From: a bacterium
GTDB taxonomy: Bacteria; Acidobacteriota; Thermoanaerobaculia; Multivoradales; J023
Reading direction: 5' to 3'
NCBI GenBank assembly: GCA_024226315.1
Contig: JAAELT010000458.1
Location: 1 to 64,000 of the forward strand
DNA: 64,000 nucleotides
Shown here: in pieces, positions 27,257-35,037 of the stretch
Position numbering within the stretch: position 1 is the stretch's first letter
Layout: every line of letters begins with the position of its first letter
Notes under the pieces: generated by a model
Told to the model about the DNA's origin: nothing
The model's input: only the letters and a program-made list of their open reading frames with translations
Database searches by the model: none
Translations under genes and position numbers: made by a program

Positions 27257-27320
27257 GGCGGACCCTCTCTAGCCGGACGGGCTCGTGGTTTGGCGGGATC
27301 CTACAGCAGGCCCGCCCCGA

Positions 27321-27427
27321 GCGGTCGTCCTGATGGCCGAGGACGGAGCGCAACGCGATCTTGAGCGAGCGGGCGGTGCGGGCAGGAAGGAGCCTGAGCA
27401 CCGCCCGCAGGCCATCAGGACGATCGC
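27321..27427. repeat. 107-bp nested inverted repeat (two perfect stems)
   Basis: The outer arms are 27321-27338 and 27410-27427: 18 bp paired with a single G-T position. The inner arms are 27369-27379 and 27398-27408 (GCGGGCGGTGC/GCACCGCCCGC, 11 bp, perfect). The right-hand arms are only 1 nt apart, while the left-hand arms are separated by 30 nt. It sits in the 185-bp gap between yugP and the ankyrin-PQQ gene. It could fold in RNA of either strand or extrude as a cruciform. Confidence 0.85.
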
Positions 27428-27441
27428 GGCAGAGGCAAGAG

Positions 27442-28125
27442 TCAGCGGCGCAGGATGGCGAGCCAGCGCCAGAGATTGAGCAGACTGGCCAGTGAGCCGG
27501 CGACGTAGGTTAAGGCGCAGGCGGTGAGGATCTGGCGCGCGGCGCCCTGGTCCTGCTGGGAGATGTAGTCGTTGGCGGCCAGGATCGGCAGCGCCCGGCG
27601 GAAGCTGGCGTCCCACTCCACCGGCAGAGTCACCAGGTGGATGACGAACGAGGTGCCGAGCGTCGCCAGGCCGAGCACGAACATCAGCACCCCCAGGCGC
27701 GGCGAGCGGGCCAGCAGCGCGACGATCGGGATCGCTATCATCAGGCCGGCGCCGATCTTCTGCACCACCTGGCCGCCGCGCACCATGCGCGTGCGGGCAC
27801 GGAAGGGCTGGTAGCCGGTGGCGTCCTGGATCGCGTGCCCCACTTCGTGGCAGGCGACCACCAGCGAGGTCAGGGACTTCCTGCCCCAGCGCTCCTTGTT
27901 CAGCCGTACGGCTTTGGCCACCGGATCGTAGTGGTCTCCGCTGTCGGTGGGCTCCACCTTGACGCCTTCGAGCTCCAGGCCGTCGACCAGGTGGCGGGCC
28001 AGCTCGCTCCCGCTGCCGGCCAGATCATCGCGCGGTCGATCGTGCTTGGCCAGCACGTGCTTGGCCCAGATCTGTGGACCGAAGACGGCAGCCACGATGA
28101 GAAGCAGAATGACGATGAATGACAT
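27442..28125 (-). CDS. YugP-family membrane zinc metallopeptidase
   Basis: 227 aa from the ATG at 28125. An N-terminal membrane helix ('IVILLLIVAAVFGPQIW') precedes the zinc-binding H-E-x-x-H at 93-97 ('VACHEVGHAIQDATGYQPF'), followed by two or three C-terminal helices ('IAIPIVALLA', 'VLMFVLGLATLGTSFVIHLV'). This is the order found in the neutral zinc metallopeptidase family YugP. The substrate is unknown; the active site probably faces the cytoplasm or membrane. Confidence 0.9.
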   Translation of the reverse strand: MSFIVILLLIVAAVFGPQIWAKHVLAKHDRPRDDLAGSGSELARHLVDGLELEGVKVEPTDSGDHYDPVAKAVRLNKERWGRKSLTSLVVACHEVGHAIQDATGYQPFRARTRMVRGGQVVQKIGAGLMIAIPIVALLARSPRLGVLMFVLGLATLGTSFVIHLVTLPVEWDASFRRALPILAANDYISQQDQGAARQILTACALTYVAGSLASLLNLWRWLAILRR

Positions 28126-28218
28126 GGATCTCACCCGTGAATCAGCAACGTATATCTTAGCGATCGGCCCCGAGTATTGGCGGTGGTACATTTGCCGCGG
28201 CCGAGCGACCCTCCCAAG

Positions 28219-30807
28219 ATGATCATGAAGATCCTGAAAGCCCTCCTCGCGGTCGGTTCTGTGCTTGCTGGTATCGTGCCCGCCGGGCTGCCGTTGCTGG
28301 CGGACGAGTCGGCCGCCGACGAGCGCCGTCCGTTCCTGCTCGGTGGTATCCAGCTCAACGAGAACGATCATCAGCGCTGGTCCTCGGCATTGCACCGGGC
28401 GGGCATGAACGCGGTGGAGGTGACGGTCTACGCTCATCAGGGCGCCTGGAACAGTCCGGACCTGTGGTTCGCTGATGAGGAACCGGCGGTGCTGGCCGAG
28501 ATCCGCACGGCGCGCGAGAACGGCCTGCAGGTGGTGCTCATCCTGCGGGTGGCGCTCGATCACAACGATCCGGCGAACCGCTTCCTGTGGCACGGTCTGG
28601 TCTTTCCCGAGACCGAGGACGAGCTGGCGGCGTGGTTCGAGCGCTACGGCGCCTTCATCGCGAAGTGGGCGCGCATCGCCGAGGCCGAGGGCGTCGAGGT
28701 GCTGGGCCTCGCCAGCGAGATGAACGCGCTGCTGGCGACATTGCCAGTGAGCGAGATCCCGGAGCTGCCCGACTACTACCTGGACGAGGCCAAGCAGCAG
28801 GAGCTGCGGCAGCTGGTGGGCCGCAATCTGCACCTGTTCGGCGATGACGACAAAGCCGCCATCGGTGCCGAGGGCTTCGACTCGCTGGACGACTTCCTGA
28901 GGCAGCGCAACCGGCAGGAGCGGAGCTGGGCGCGGGTTTTCACCTTCGTCGGGGAGGACGATGCGTCGGCGCAAGCGCTCGAGTCTGTCGCGAAAAGAGT
29001 CGTTCGGATCAACCGGCGCCGCGCCCTTCTGACGCGCCACTGGCAGGGCCTGATCGAGGAGGTCCGAGGCTCCTACGGCGGCTTGCTGACCCTGGCCGCG
29101 AACTTCGACAACTACCACGAGGTCGCCTTCTGGGACCGCCTGGATCTGATCGGCGTCAATGCCTACTTCAAGCTGCGCGAGTCGCTCGACACTCCGCTCG
29201 GCGAGGCCGAGCTGGCGGCGTCCTGGCGCCGGGTGTTCGACGAGATCGAAGCCTTCAGGAGTGAGCACGACCTGGTCCAGCCGGTGGTCTTCACCGAGCT
29301 CGGCTACACCCGGCGGCGGGGCGTCACCGTCGCCCCCTGGAGCTCGGGCGGGTTCCTCCCGATGTGGCACGAGGATGGCGACTGGGTGCTGCTATGGTCG
29401 GCCCAGCCCTTCGACCCGGCGGAGCGGGCCCTCGCGGTGCGCGGACTGTTCTCCGCCTGGCGGCAGGATCGCCTGCCGCTCGCGGGAATCCTGTACTGGA
29501 AGCTCTCGTCCCGTCTCGAGCTGCAGCGATACGAGCCGTTCATGGTCTACCTGGGTTCGGAGGCAGGCGACCCGATCTTCGACGCGCTGACGCTGTTCGC
29601 GGATCACATCCGGCCACTGAGCGTCCCGGGGGAAGGTGTGTACTCCCGGTGGTTCGACGCCGTCTCGCGCGGCGACCTGGACGCCGTCGCCCGGCTCGGC
29701 GCAAGCGGCGCTGACGTGCCGGTGCCGGAGGGCAGGCCGCCGCTCCTGCACCTCGCCGTGCGGCTCGGACACGGTGCGATGGCCCGTCACCTGGTCGAAC
29801 GCGGAGCCGGCACAGGGGCTCGCGACGCCGCCGGCTTTCTGCCGCTGCACTGGAGTTGCTACCAGGACGACCCGAGCCTGACCCCGGCGCTGCTGCCGCC
29901 CGACACGGTCTCGTGGCGCGACGCGCGGGGCGAGACGCCGTTCATGAAGTGCGCCCGGCTCGACAACGTGCCGGTGATGCGCGAGCTGCTGCATCACGCC
30001 GGAGGGCGCGACGAGAGCCCGGGGCCCGCCCTACGGCTGGCGATCGACCAGGCTTCGGTCGAGATGGTCGAGCTGCTGGTGGCCGCGGGCGCCGGAGTCG
30101 ACGCGGCCGCCGGCGACGGCGTCACCCCTCTCCACCTCGCCGCCCGACGAGGCGAGCCGGCGATCGTCGAGCTGCTGGCCGCGGCAGCCAAGCCGGATAC
30201 GGACGTGAACGGCAACCGCCCGGCCGGCTACGCCGCCTACTACGGCAACGCCGACGCCTTCCGCCTGTTGTGGCATCCCGGGGCCCCGCGCGAGGCCAAC
30301 GCCCAGGGCCAGACGCTGCTGCATCAAGCCGCTCACGGGGGGAGCGTCGAGATCCTCTCGTCGCTGCTGAGGCAGGGTTTGCGGGTGAACCTGGCGGACG
30401 ACGATGGCAGGACTCCGCTGCACCACGCGGTGATGAAGACCCATCGAGAAGCGGCCCGAGTCTTGCTGGCGCATGGTGCCGACGCCGATTGCGCCGACGC
30501 CGAGGGGGCCACGGCGGTGCACCTGAGCGCCGAGAGCAGAGGCGCGGAGTTGCTGCGACTGGTCCTCGAGCGGGCTCCCGCCGTCGAACGTGTCGATGCC
30601 CTGGGCAATACCCCTCTGCACTACGCCGCTGCCTGGGGGAGGCTGGAGAACGTCCGCCTGCTGCTCGCCGCTGGCGCCGCGCCGAGCCCGAGAAACGGCC
30701 GCGGACAAACGCCCCTGGAGGTCGCTGAAGGCTCTGGGCGCAAGCGGGTCGTCGAGCTGCTTCGCCAGCGGACTCCAGCGGTTCAGCCGGTGCCGGCCAG
30801 CAGGTAG
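28219..30807 (+). CDS. GH113-like glycoside hydrolase fused to ankyrin repeats
   Basis: 862 aa from the ATG at 28219 (28225 also possible). The signal peptide is 'KILKALLAVGSVLAGIVPAGLPLLA'. Residues ~35-455 are a TIM-barrel resembling GH113 beta-mannanases: 'GMNAVEVTVYAHQGAW', an acid/base candidate E167 in 'LGLASEMNALL', 'DLIGVNAYFKLRES', and a nucleophile candidate E360 in 'VVFTELGYTRRRG', followed by 'ILYWKLS'. Residues ~475-860 contain about ten ankyrin repeats ('GVTPLHLAARRGEPAIVELL', 'GRTPLHHAVMKTHREAARVLL', 'GNTPLHYAAAWGRLENVRLL'). The substrate is unproven. The 3' end overlaps the converging 7TM-PDZ gene by 25 bp. Confidence 0.78.
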   Translation: MIMKILKALLAVGSVLAGIVPAGLPLLADESAADERRPFLLGGIQLNENDHQRWSSALHRAGMNAVEVTVYAHQGAWNSPDLWFADEEPAVLAEIRTARENGLQVVLILRVALDHNDPANRFLWHGLVFPETEDELAAWFERYGAFIAKWARIAEAEGVEVLGLASEMNALLATLPVSEIPELPDYYLDEAKQQELRQLVGRNLHLFGDDDKAAIGAEGFDSLDDFLRQRNRQERSWARVFTFVGEDDASAQALESVAKRVVRINRRRALLTRHWQGLIEEVRGSYGGLLTLAANFDNYHEVAFWDRLDLIGVNAYFKLRESLDTPLGEAELAASWRRVFDEIEAFRSEHDLVQPVVFTELGYTRRRGVTVAPWSSGGFLPMWHEDGDWVLLWSAQPFDPAERALAVRGLFSAWRQDRLPLAGILYWKLSSRLELQRYEPFMVYLGSEAGDPIFDALTLFADHIRPLSVPGEGVYSRWFDAVSRGDLDAVARLGASGADVPVPEGRPPLLHLAVRLGHGAMARHLVERGAGTGARDAAGFLPLHWSCYQDDPSLTPALLPPDTVSWRDARGETPFMKCARLDNVPVMRELLHHAGGRDESPGPALRLAIDQASVEMVELLVAAGAGVDAAAGDGVTPLHLAARRGEPAIVELLAAAAKPDTDVNGNRPAGYAAYYGNADAFRLLWHPGAPREANAQGQTLLHQAAHGGSVEILSSLLRQGLRVNLADDDGRTPLHHAVMKTHREAARVLLAHGADADCADAEGATAVHLSAESRGAELLRLVLERAPAVERVDALGNTPLHYAAAWGRLENVRLLLAAGAAPSPRNGRGQTPLEVAEGSGRKRVVELLRQRTPAVQPVPASR

Positions 30808-32210
30808 CCGATCCCGACGGCGACGGCGGCCGCCGTCGCCCAGATGGCTGCCCGCCGCGAAAGGACGTCGACCTCGTGCAGCCGGATCTCGAGGATGCCG
30901 AGCACGAAAGTCAGCGGGATCGGCACGTAGAGGACCTTGCTCAGCATGCTCGCCCACAGGGCGGCGTTCGGGTCGCCGAGCTCGAAGCCCAGAATCGCTC
31001 CCGCGGTGGTCAGCACCGTCACCCCCACGGCCGACCCCACGGCGCCCCACAGCGGCCAGCGGAGGCGCTGCTGGTCCGTCCTTCCAGACTCGCGATAGCC
31101 GCGCACGAATGCGATGCACGTCCAGACCGAGTACACGGTGACGACCGCGACCAGGAAGAGCAGAAGACCCAGGAAAACGAACGCCGCCGCCACGCCGAGC
31201 AGCTCGCGCGGCAGCAGTCTCGCCGCCGGTGCCGCCATCGCGGTCAGGGCGAGGAGCAGGAGCTGAACGGTGAAGGGGTGGCCGCGCAGCGTTCCGCGGA
31301 GCCCCGAATCTCGAGCATCGCGAAGCAGTCGCCCGACCAGCAGGGCGGCGACGGCGGCCAGGGAGACCTCCTTCGCCCACAGCAGGGTGCCGCGCGGCAG
31401 CTGGCCGGCGGCGATCACCGGCAGCGCTACGAACGGCAGGAACGGTGCGGTGTGCAGCCAGCGCACGACGGCCGGCCACTCGGTGAGGGTCGGCCGTGGC
31501 CGCGGGAAGATCAGCGACAGGTGGAGCAGCAGGTTGGTCAGCACCTGCGACCCCAACAGGTAAACGGCGAACAGGCCCCACATATCGAGGCTGAGGCCGA
31601 GTGGCACGATGCCGCGGCGGTCGACCAGGTCGAGCTCGCCGGCACCCGAGAGGCACAGCAGGGCCGCGCCCGCCGAGCACATCATGAAGAACACCAGCGC
31701 ACCGCGCGAGGCCGGACGCGCCCAGCACGTCCACAGGCCGAGGCCCAGGAAGGCGAGGCCGGTCAGGAAGCTCGAGGCCATACCCAGCAGGGTCGAGCCG
31801 GCTTCGAGCGGCGAGACCAGCGCCAGGGCGACCCGGCGCCTGCCGGCGTCGGTCTGTACCTCGTAGACGATCTGCTCGCCGGCCCTCTTGCGCTCGTCGA
31901 GGAGCCAGAGATCCGCGATCTCTCCCGGGTCGACGCCGTCCACCGACAGCACCAGGTCGCCCATCACCAGTCCCGCGCGCCAGGCCGGGGAGCCCGGCGC
32001 CACCACCAGCACTGCCCCTTCGGCCGCGCGCACCATCTCGGGCACCGCCGCCTCGTCGCCCAGCAGGTCCAGACCGGGGGCGAAGGCGAGCCCCGTCCAG
32101 CCCCGGTCGTGCCATGTGCCGGCGCGCCAGGCGAGCAGCAGCGAGAACAGAACCAATTGGAGGACGGCTGCCGCGACGATCAGGACGCGGCGTTGCCTGG
32201 TGGTCGTCAT
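30783..32210 (-). CDS. 7TM membrane sensor with periplasmic PDZ-like domain, output domain missing
   Basis: 475 aa. Helix 1 ('VLIVAAAVLQLVLFSLLLAW') is followed by a PDZ-like domain (~55-135: 'VVAPGSPAWRAGLVMGDLVLSVDGV') and then about ten hydrophobic segments. The last residues before the stop ('GILEIRLHEVDVLSRRAAIW') match the stretch that, in acidobacterial 7TM sensor kinases and SpoIIE-type phosphatases, leads from the membrane domain into the cytoplasmic catalytic region. Here the frame ends within the 3' end of the converging ankyrin gene, so the kinase or phosphatase output has probably been lost. Confidence 0.65.
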   Translation of the reverse strand: MTTTRQRRVLIVAAAVLQLVLFSLLLAWRAGTWHDRGWTGLAFAPGLDLLGDEAAVPEMVRAAEGAVLVVAPGSPAWRAGLVMGDLVLSVDGVDPGEIADLWLLDERKRAGEQIVYEVQTDAGRRRVALALVSPLEAGSTLLGMASSFLTGLAFLGLGLWTCWARPASRGALVFFMMCSAGAALLCLSGAGELDLVDRRGIVPLGLSLDMWGLFAVYLLGSQVLTNLLLHLSLIFPRPRPTLTEWPAVVRWLHTAPFLPFVALPVIAAGQLPRGTLLWAKEVSLAAVAALLVGRLLRDARDSGLRGTLRGHPFTVQLLLLALTAMAAPAARLLPRELLGVAAAFVFLGLLLFLVAVVTVYSVWTCIAFVRGYRESGRTDQQRLRWPLWGAVGSAVGVTVLTTAGAILGFELGDPNAALWASMLSKVLYVPIPLTFVLGILEIRLHEVDVLSRRAAIWATAAAVAVGIGYLLAGTG

Positions 32211-32295
32211 GCCGGGTTGTTTCTATCACCGCCGGCGCGCTCCAGGATGTGGGGATTTTTCCACCGATCCCGCTTACATTAGGATGTGCCGCACC

Positions 32296-32589
32296 ATGGC
32301 ATTTTGTCTCTCCCGGGCTCGCTGTCTCGCGGCGTTCGTCGGCTGGATTGCAGCCGCGGGCGCCGCGTATGCCGGGGACGGCCTGGCCCGCTACGACGGC
32401 GGCAAGCTCCGCCTGTTCACCACCGCCGACGGCCTGTCGAGCGATCGGGTGCGGATCGTCTACCAGGATCCGTTGGAGGCCGGGACGCTCTGGCTCGGCA
32501 CCTTCGACGACGGCGTTAACCGCTTCCGCGACGGCGTCTTCACCCGGGCCAGTCGGAGAGCCCTCTTTGCCGTTGATGGGGGACCATAA
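32296..32589 (+). pseudogene. Remnant of a two-component-regulator propeller (sensor kinase N-terminus)
   Basis: 97 aa. The signal peptide 'LAAFVGWIAAAGAAYAGD' leads into about one and a half Reg_prop blades: 'LRLFTTADGLSSDRVRIVYQ', 'GTLWLGTFDDGVNRFRDGVF'. Intact hybrid sensors of this family carry fourteen or so blades and a kinase; here the sequence stops after ~60 mature residues. It is a clear truncation, divergent from the truncated 7TM-PDZ gene. Confidence 0.7.
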
Positions 32590-32590
32590 T

Positions 32591-32616
32591 CACGGCCGAA
32601 TCGTTATCCGGCCGTG
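32591..32616 (-). terminator. Hairpin downstream of the HU gene
   Basis: A perfect 8-bp stem CACGGCCG/CGGCCGTG with a 10-nt loop lies 68 bp after the HU stop in its direction of transcription. On the minus strand it is followed by ATTATGG, not a strong T-run. Confidence 0.5.
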
Positions 32617-32683
32617 GAGTATGGCCCTTTCCAGGAGGGGGATCTCGGCGGTCAGCCCTCTGGCCTCAGAGAGGATCGTCGCG

Positions 32684-32977
32684 TTACTTGGCGACGCGAT
32701 CCTTGAGGCCCTTTCCAGGCTTGAAGCCGGGATACGTCTTGGCCGCGATCGTGATCTCCTCGCCCGTGGCCGGGTTGCGGCCCTTCCTGGAGGCGCGGTG
32801 CTTGGTGAAGAAGGTGCCGAAGCCCGGGATCTGGAGCTTGCGGCCCGCGTCGAGCTCGATCGCGATGATGCCGTGTCCCGGATCAGTGTCGAAGATCGTC
32901 TTGATGATCTCGGCCGCTTTCGCTCCGGACAGGTCGCACTTCTTCGCCAGCTTCTCAGCCATCTCTTTCTTGTTCAT
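32684..32977 (-). CDS. HU-family nucleoid DNA-binding protein
   Basis: 97 aa from the ATG at 32977 (AGGAG 11 nt upstream); an in-frame upstream extension to 33091 has no similarity. 'GFGTFFTKHRASRKGRNPAT' is the HU/IHF arm signature. It lacks the insertions of IHF subunits. The dimer bends DNA nonspecifically. It is monocistronic, with a hairpin behind it and a 20-bp duplication in its upstream region. Confidence 0.93.
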   Translation of the reverse strand: MNKKEMAEKLAKKCDLSGAKAAEIIKTIFDTDPGHGIIAIELDAGRKLQIPGFGTFFTKHRASRKGRNPATGEEITIAAKTYPGFKPGKGLKDRVAK

Positions 32978-33036
32978 CTCGGTCACGTCTCCTGAATTCT
33001 TGTCAGAGGCCTCGATGGGCCGTCCTGACCGCATAG

Positions 33037-33074
33037 GGGATCGGCAGCGCCGATTGGGGATCGGCAGCGCCGAG
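33037..33074. repeat. 20-bp direct duplication upstream of HU
   Basis: GGGGATCGGCAGCGCCGA occurs at 33037-33054 and again at 33057-33074 in the 5' region of the HU gene. It could be a duplicated operator or a slippage product. Confidence 0.6.
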
Positions 33075-33125
33075 CTTGTGAATATGGACACAGACTAGCA
33101 TGTTGGGTCGCTGTTCGCGCAAGGC

Positions 33126-34259
33126 TCATACTTTGATGAAGATTCCGCGCCGATACAGGATCGCCATCAAGAGCCACCAGAAGACGACATAGGAGAGCGC
33201 CATTACCAGCGAAGCGCCCTCGGGCGTCGTCCACGGCAGGAAGACGTTCTGGTAGATCCAGCTCCAGGTGCTGATCGGGCCGCCGCCGTCGGCCAGCTTC
33301 GCCCGGTAGAGCAGCTTGGTCAGCAGGCCGGAGGCGACGAAGACGGTGATGGCGTTGAGACCGTAGACGATGGCGGGCTGGGCCCATTTGCGGTGGCCGC
33401 GGACGTCGATCAGCCAGTAGCAGAAGGCCAGGGCCTCGAGCGCGGCGCCGGCGGTGTAGAGCACGTAGGAGCTGGTCCACAGGTTCTTGTTGAGGGGGAA
33501 GACCAGGTCCCAGGCGAGGCCGGCGAGGATGGCGAGCCAGCCGGCCGTGAACATGCCGGCGGCGATCTCGGAGCGGTCGCGGCCGGACCGGAGCCAGTTG
33601 CCGGTGAAGACGCCGAGCAGGGCGGTGGCGACTGCCGGGACAGTACTGAACAGGCCCTCGGGATCCCAGGTGACGCGGTACATGCTGCCGGGCAGCAGGT
33701 AGCTGTCGATCCAGGCCGCGAGGTTGCCCTCGGGAGTGAGCACTCCTACGCCCGAGCCCGGCACCGGAATCAGGGCCATCGCTGCCCAGTAGCCCAACAG
33801 CAGTGCGGCGGTGATCCAGATCTGCGCCCGGCGGGAAAAATGGAGCACGATCAGCGACGTCGCCAGATAGACCACGGCGATGCGTTGCAGCACACCGGCG
33901 ATCCGCAGCTCGGAGAAATCGGCGGGCGGCGGCAGGAATTTCGGCAGCATACCCAGCGCGAAGATGATCAGGGCGCGGCGCAGGATCTTGAGATGCAGCG
34001 CCCGGCGGCCCGTGCCCTCGAGGTGCCGGGCGAAGGAGAACGAGAGGGCGACGCCGACGATGAACAGGAAGAAGGGGAAGATCAGGTCGGTGGGGGTGCA
34101 GCCGTGCCAGTCGGCGTGCAGCAGGGGAGGGTAGACATGGCTCCAGCTGCCCGGGTTGTTGACCAGGATCATGCCCGCGATGGTGAAGCCCCGAAAGGCG
34201 TCGAGCGAGGCCAGGCGGTCTGACTGGAGGGCCTGAAACACTGGTAGCGATCCCACCAC
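33126..34259 (-). CDS. NagX/HGSNAT-like membrane acyltransferase
   Basis: 377 aa; the start is one of two adjacent GTG codons at 34259/34256. N-terminal 'RLASLDAFRGFTIAGMILVN' and 'GCTPTDLIFPFFLFIVGVA' are hallmarks of the DUF5009/heparan-alpha-glucosaminide N-acetyltransferase-like family, followed by about ten helices to 'VFWWLLMAILYRRGIFI'. Bacterial members (NagX) are linked to N-acetylglucosamine/chitin use as transmembrane acyltransferases. No amino-sugar genes adjoin it here, so the role is inferred only from family. Confidence 0.82.
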   Translation of the reverse strand: MVGSLPVFQALQSDRLASLDAFRGFTIAGMILVNNPGSWSHVYPPLLHADWHGCTPTDLIFPFFLFIVGVALSFSFARHLEGTGRRALHLKILRRALIIFALGMLPKFLPPPADFSELRIAGVLQRIAVVYLATSLIVLHFSRRAQIWITAALLLGYWAAMALIPVPGSGVGVLTPEGNLAAWIDSYLLPGSMYRVTWDPEGLFSTVPAVATALLGVFTGNWLRSGRDRSEIAAGMFTAGWLAILAGLAWDLVFPLNKNLWTSSYVLYTAGAALEALAFCYWLIDVRGHRKWAQPAIVYGLNAITVFVASGLLTKLLYRAKLADGGGPISTWSWIYQNVFLPWTTPEGASLVMALSYVVFWWLLMAILYRRGIFIKV

Positions 34260-34301
34260 GAATGCCGAGCGGAAGCAAGCGGAGCCGGGCGGGCCTGGAT
34301 G

Positions 34302-34338
34302 AAAAAAGCCCCGCCGCGGGGTCGAGTCGCGGCGGGGC
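34302..34338 (-). terminator. Strong Rho-independent terminator, minus strand, without an upstream gene
   Basis: An 11-bp perfect stem (34308-34318 with 34328-34338), 9-nt loop, and A6 at 34302-34307 that reads as T6 after the stem on the minus strand. No minus-strand protein gene lies between it and 40037. It would end a short minus-strand transcript from roughly 34340-34480, or shield the NagX-like gene from read-through. Confidence 0.85.
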
Positions 34339-34489
34339 GGAGTACCTGCAACGTTCGGATCGTTGAAGGTCGACTGTCAGGCGCTTAGGTGCGAGTAGCG
34401 GGGGGATGTTTAGAGCCGTCTGCTACCATCCGCCTTCTCGGAGCCGGTCGCTTCGAGTCCACCAAGACAATCGACGGAAGACGATCCTC

Positions 34490-34862
34490 ATGACCCGGAA
34501 GATCCTGTATCTCGCACTCGCCGCGGCGCTCGCCACAATAGATCGCTTCAGCCGCCGACAGCCCGAGATTCCGCGGCCCGGACGGCGACGGCAGATTCGA
34601 CGAATCGGTGGCGACCGGCAAGGTGCTGTGGCGCCAGACTTCGGAGGTGAGCTACGACATCCACGCGGTGAGCCCGGTGTTCGACGGCAATTCGATCTAC
34701 ATCTTTCACGGCTACGACCAGGGCGGCAAGCTGTACGAGCTGGCGGCCGACGGCATGTCGGTGGTCGAGAAGTGGACGGAGGAGAAGCTCGACGTCCGCC
34801 ACGGCGAGGTGCTGACGGCCTACGACGTCAAGGACCGGTCTGGAGCCGCCTCGGTGCGCTGA
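34490..34862 (+). pseudogene. Degraded PQQ-propeller protein gene
   Basis: ATG at 34490 gives a signal-peptide start ('MTRKILYLALAAALAT') that soon goes out of frame. In another frame 'GPDGDGRFDESVATGKVLW' and then 'PVFDGNSIYIFHGYDQGGKL' and 'AYDVKDRSG' are recognisable pieces of a PQQ/BamB-like propeller. Whole blades are missing between the pieces. It stands just upstream of an intact propeller gene, so it may be a decayed paralogue. Confidence 0.7.
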
Positions 34863-35037
34863 ACCACTCCCGCTGTAAACAAGCTGTAAAAGACGCCGGC
34901 CGCTGGCGTTTCCCCGGCGGTGGAGTCGAACCGCGCCTCTCGCCAGCCGTAGTAACCGCAGCGGCCTCGATCCCGCCCTGCCCGGCCCGGTGCCGGCGGG
35001 CGACCCGTTCCTCGAAACGAGCCCCAGGAGGCAAAAC

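Noticed and set aside
27321..27427. Integron attC site
   Set aside because: Large palindrome, but no RYYYAAC/GTTRRRY core sites and no cassette-like gene order or integrase.
34385..34470. tRNA-like sequence near 'GCTTCGAGTCC'
   Set aside because: No acceptor stem pairing and no symmetric anticodon arm could be built on either strand.
34900..34960. Minus-strand T-arm-like 'GGTTCGACTCC'
   Set aside because: The flanking five bases do not pair beyond two positions, and no cloverleaf can be formed.
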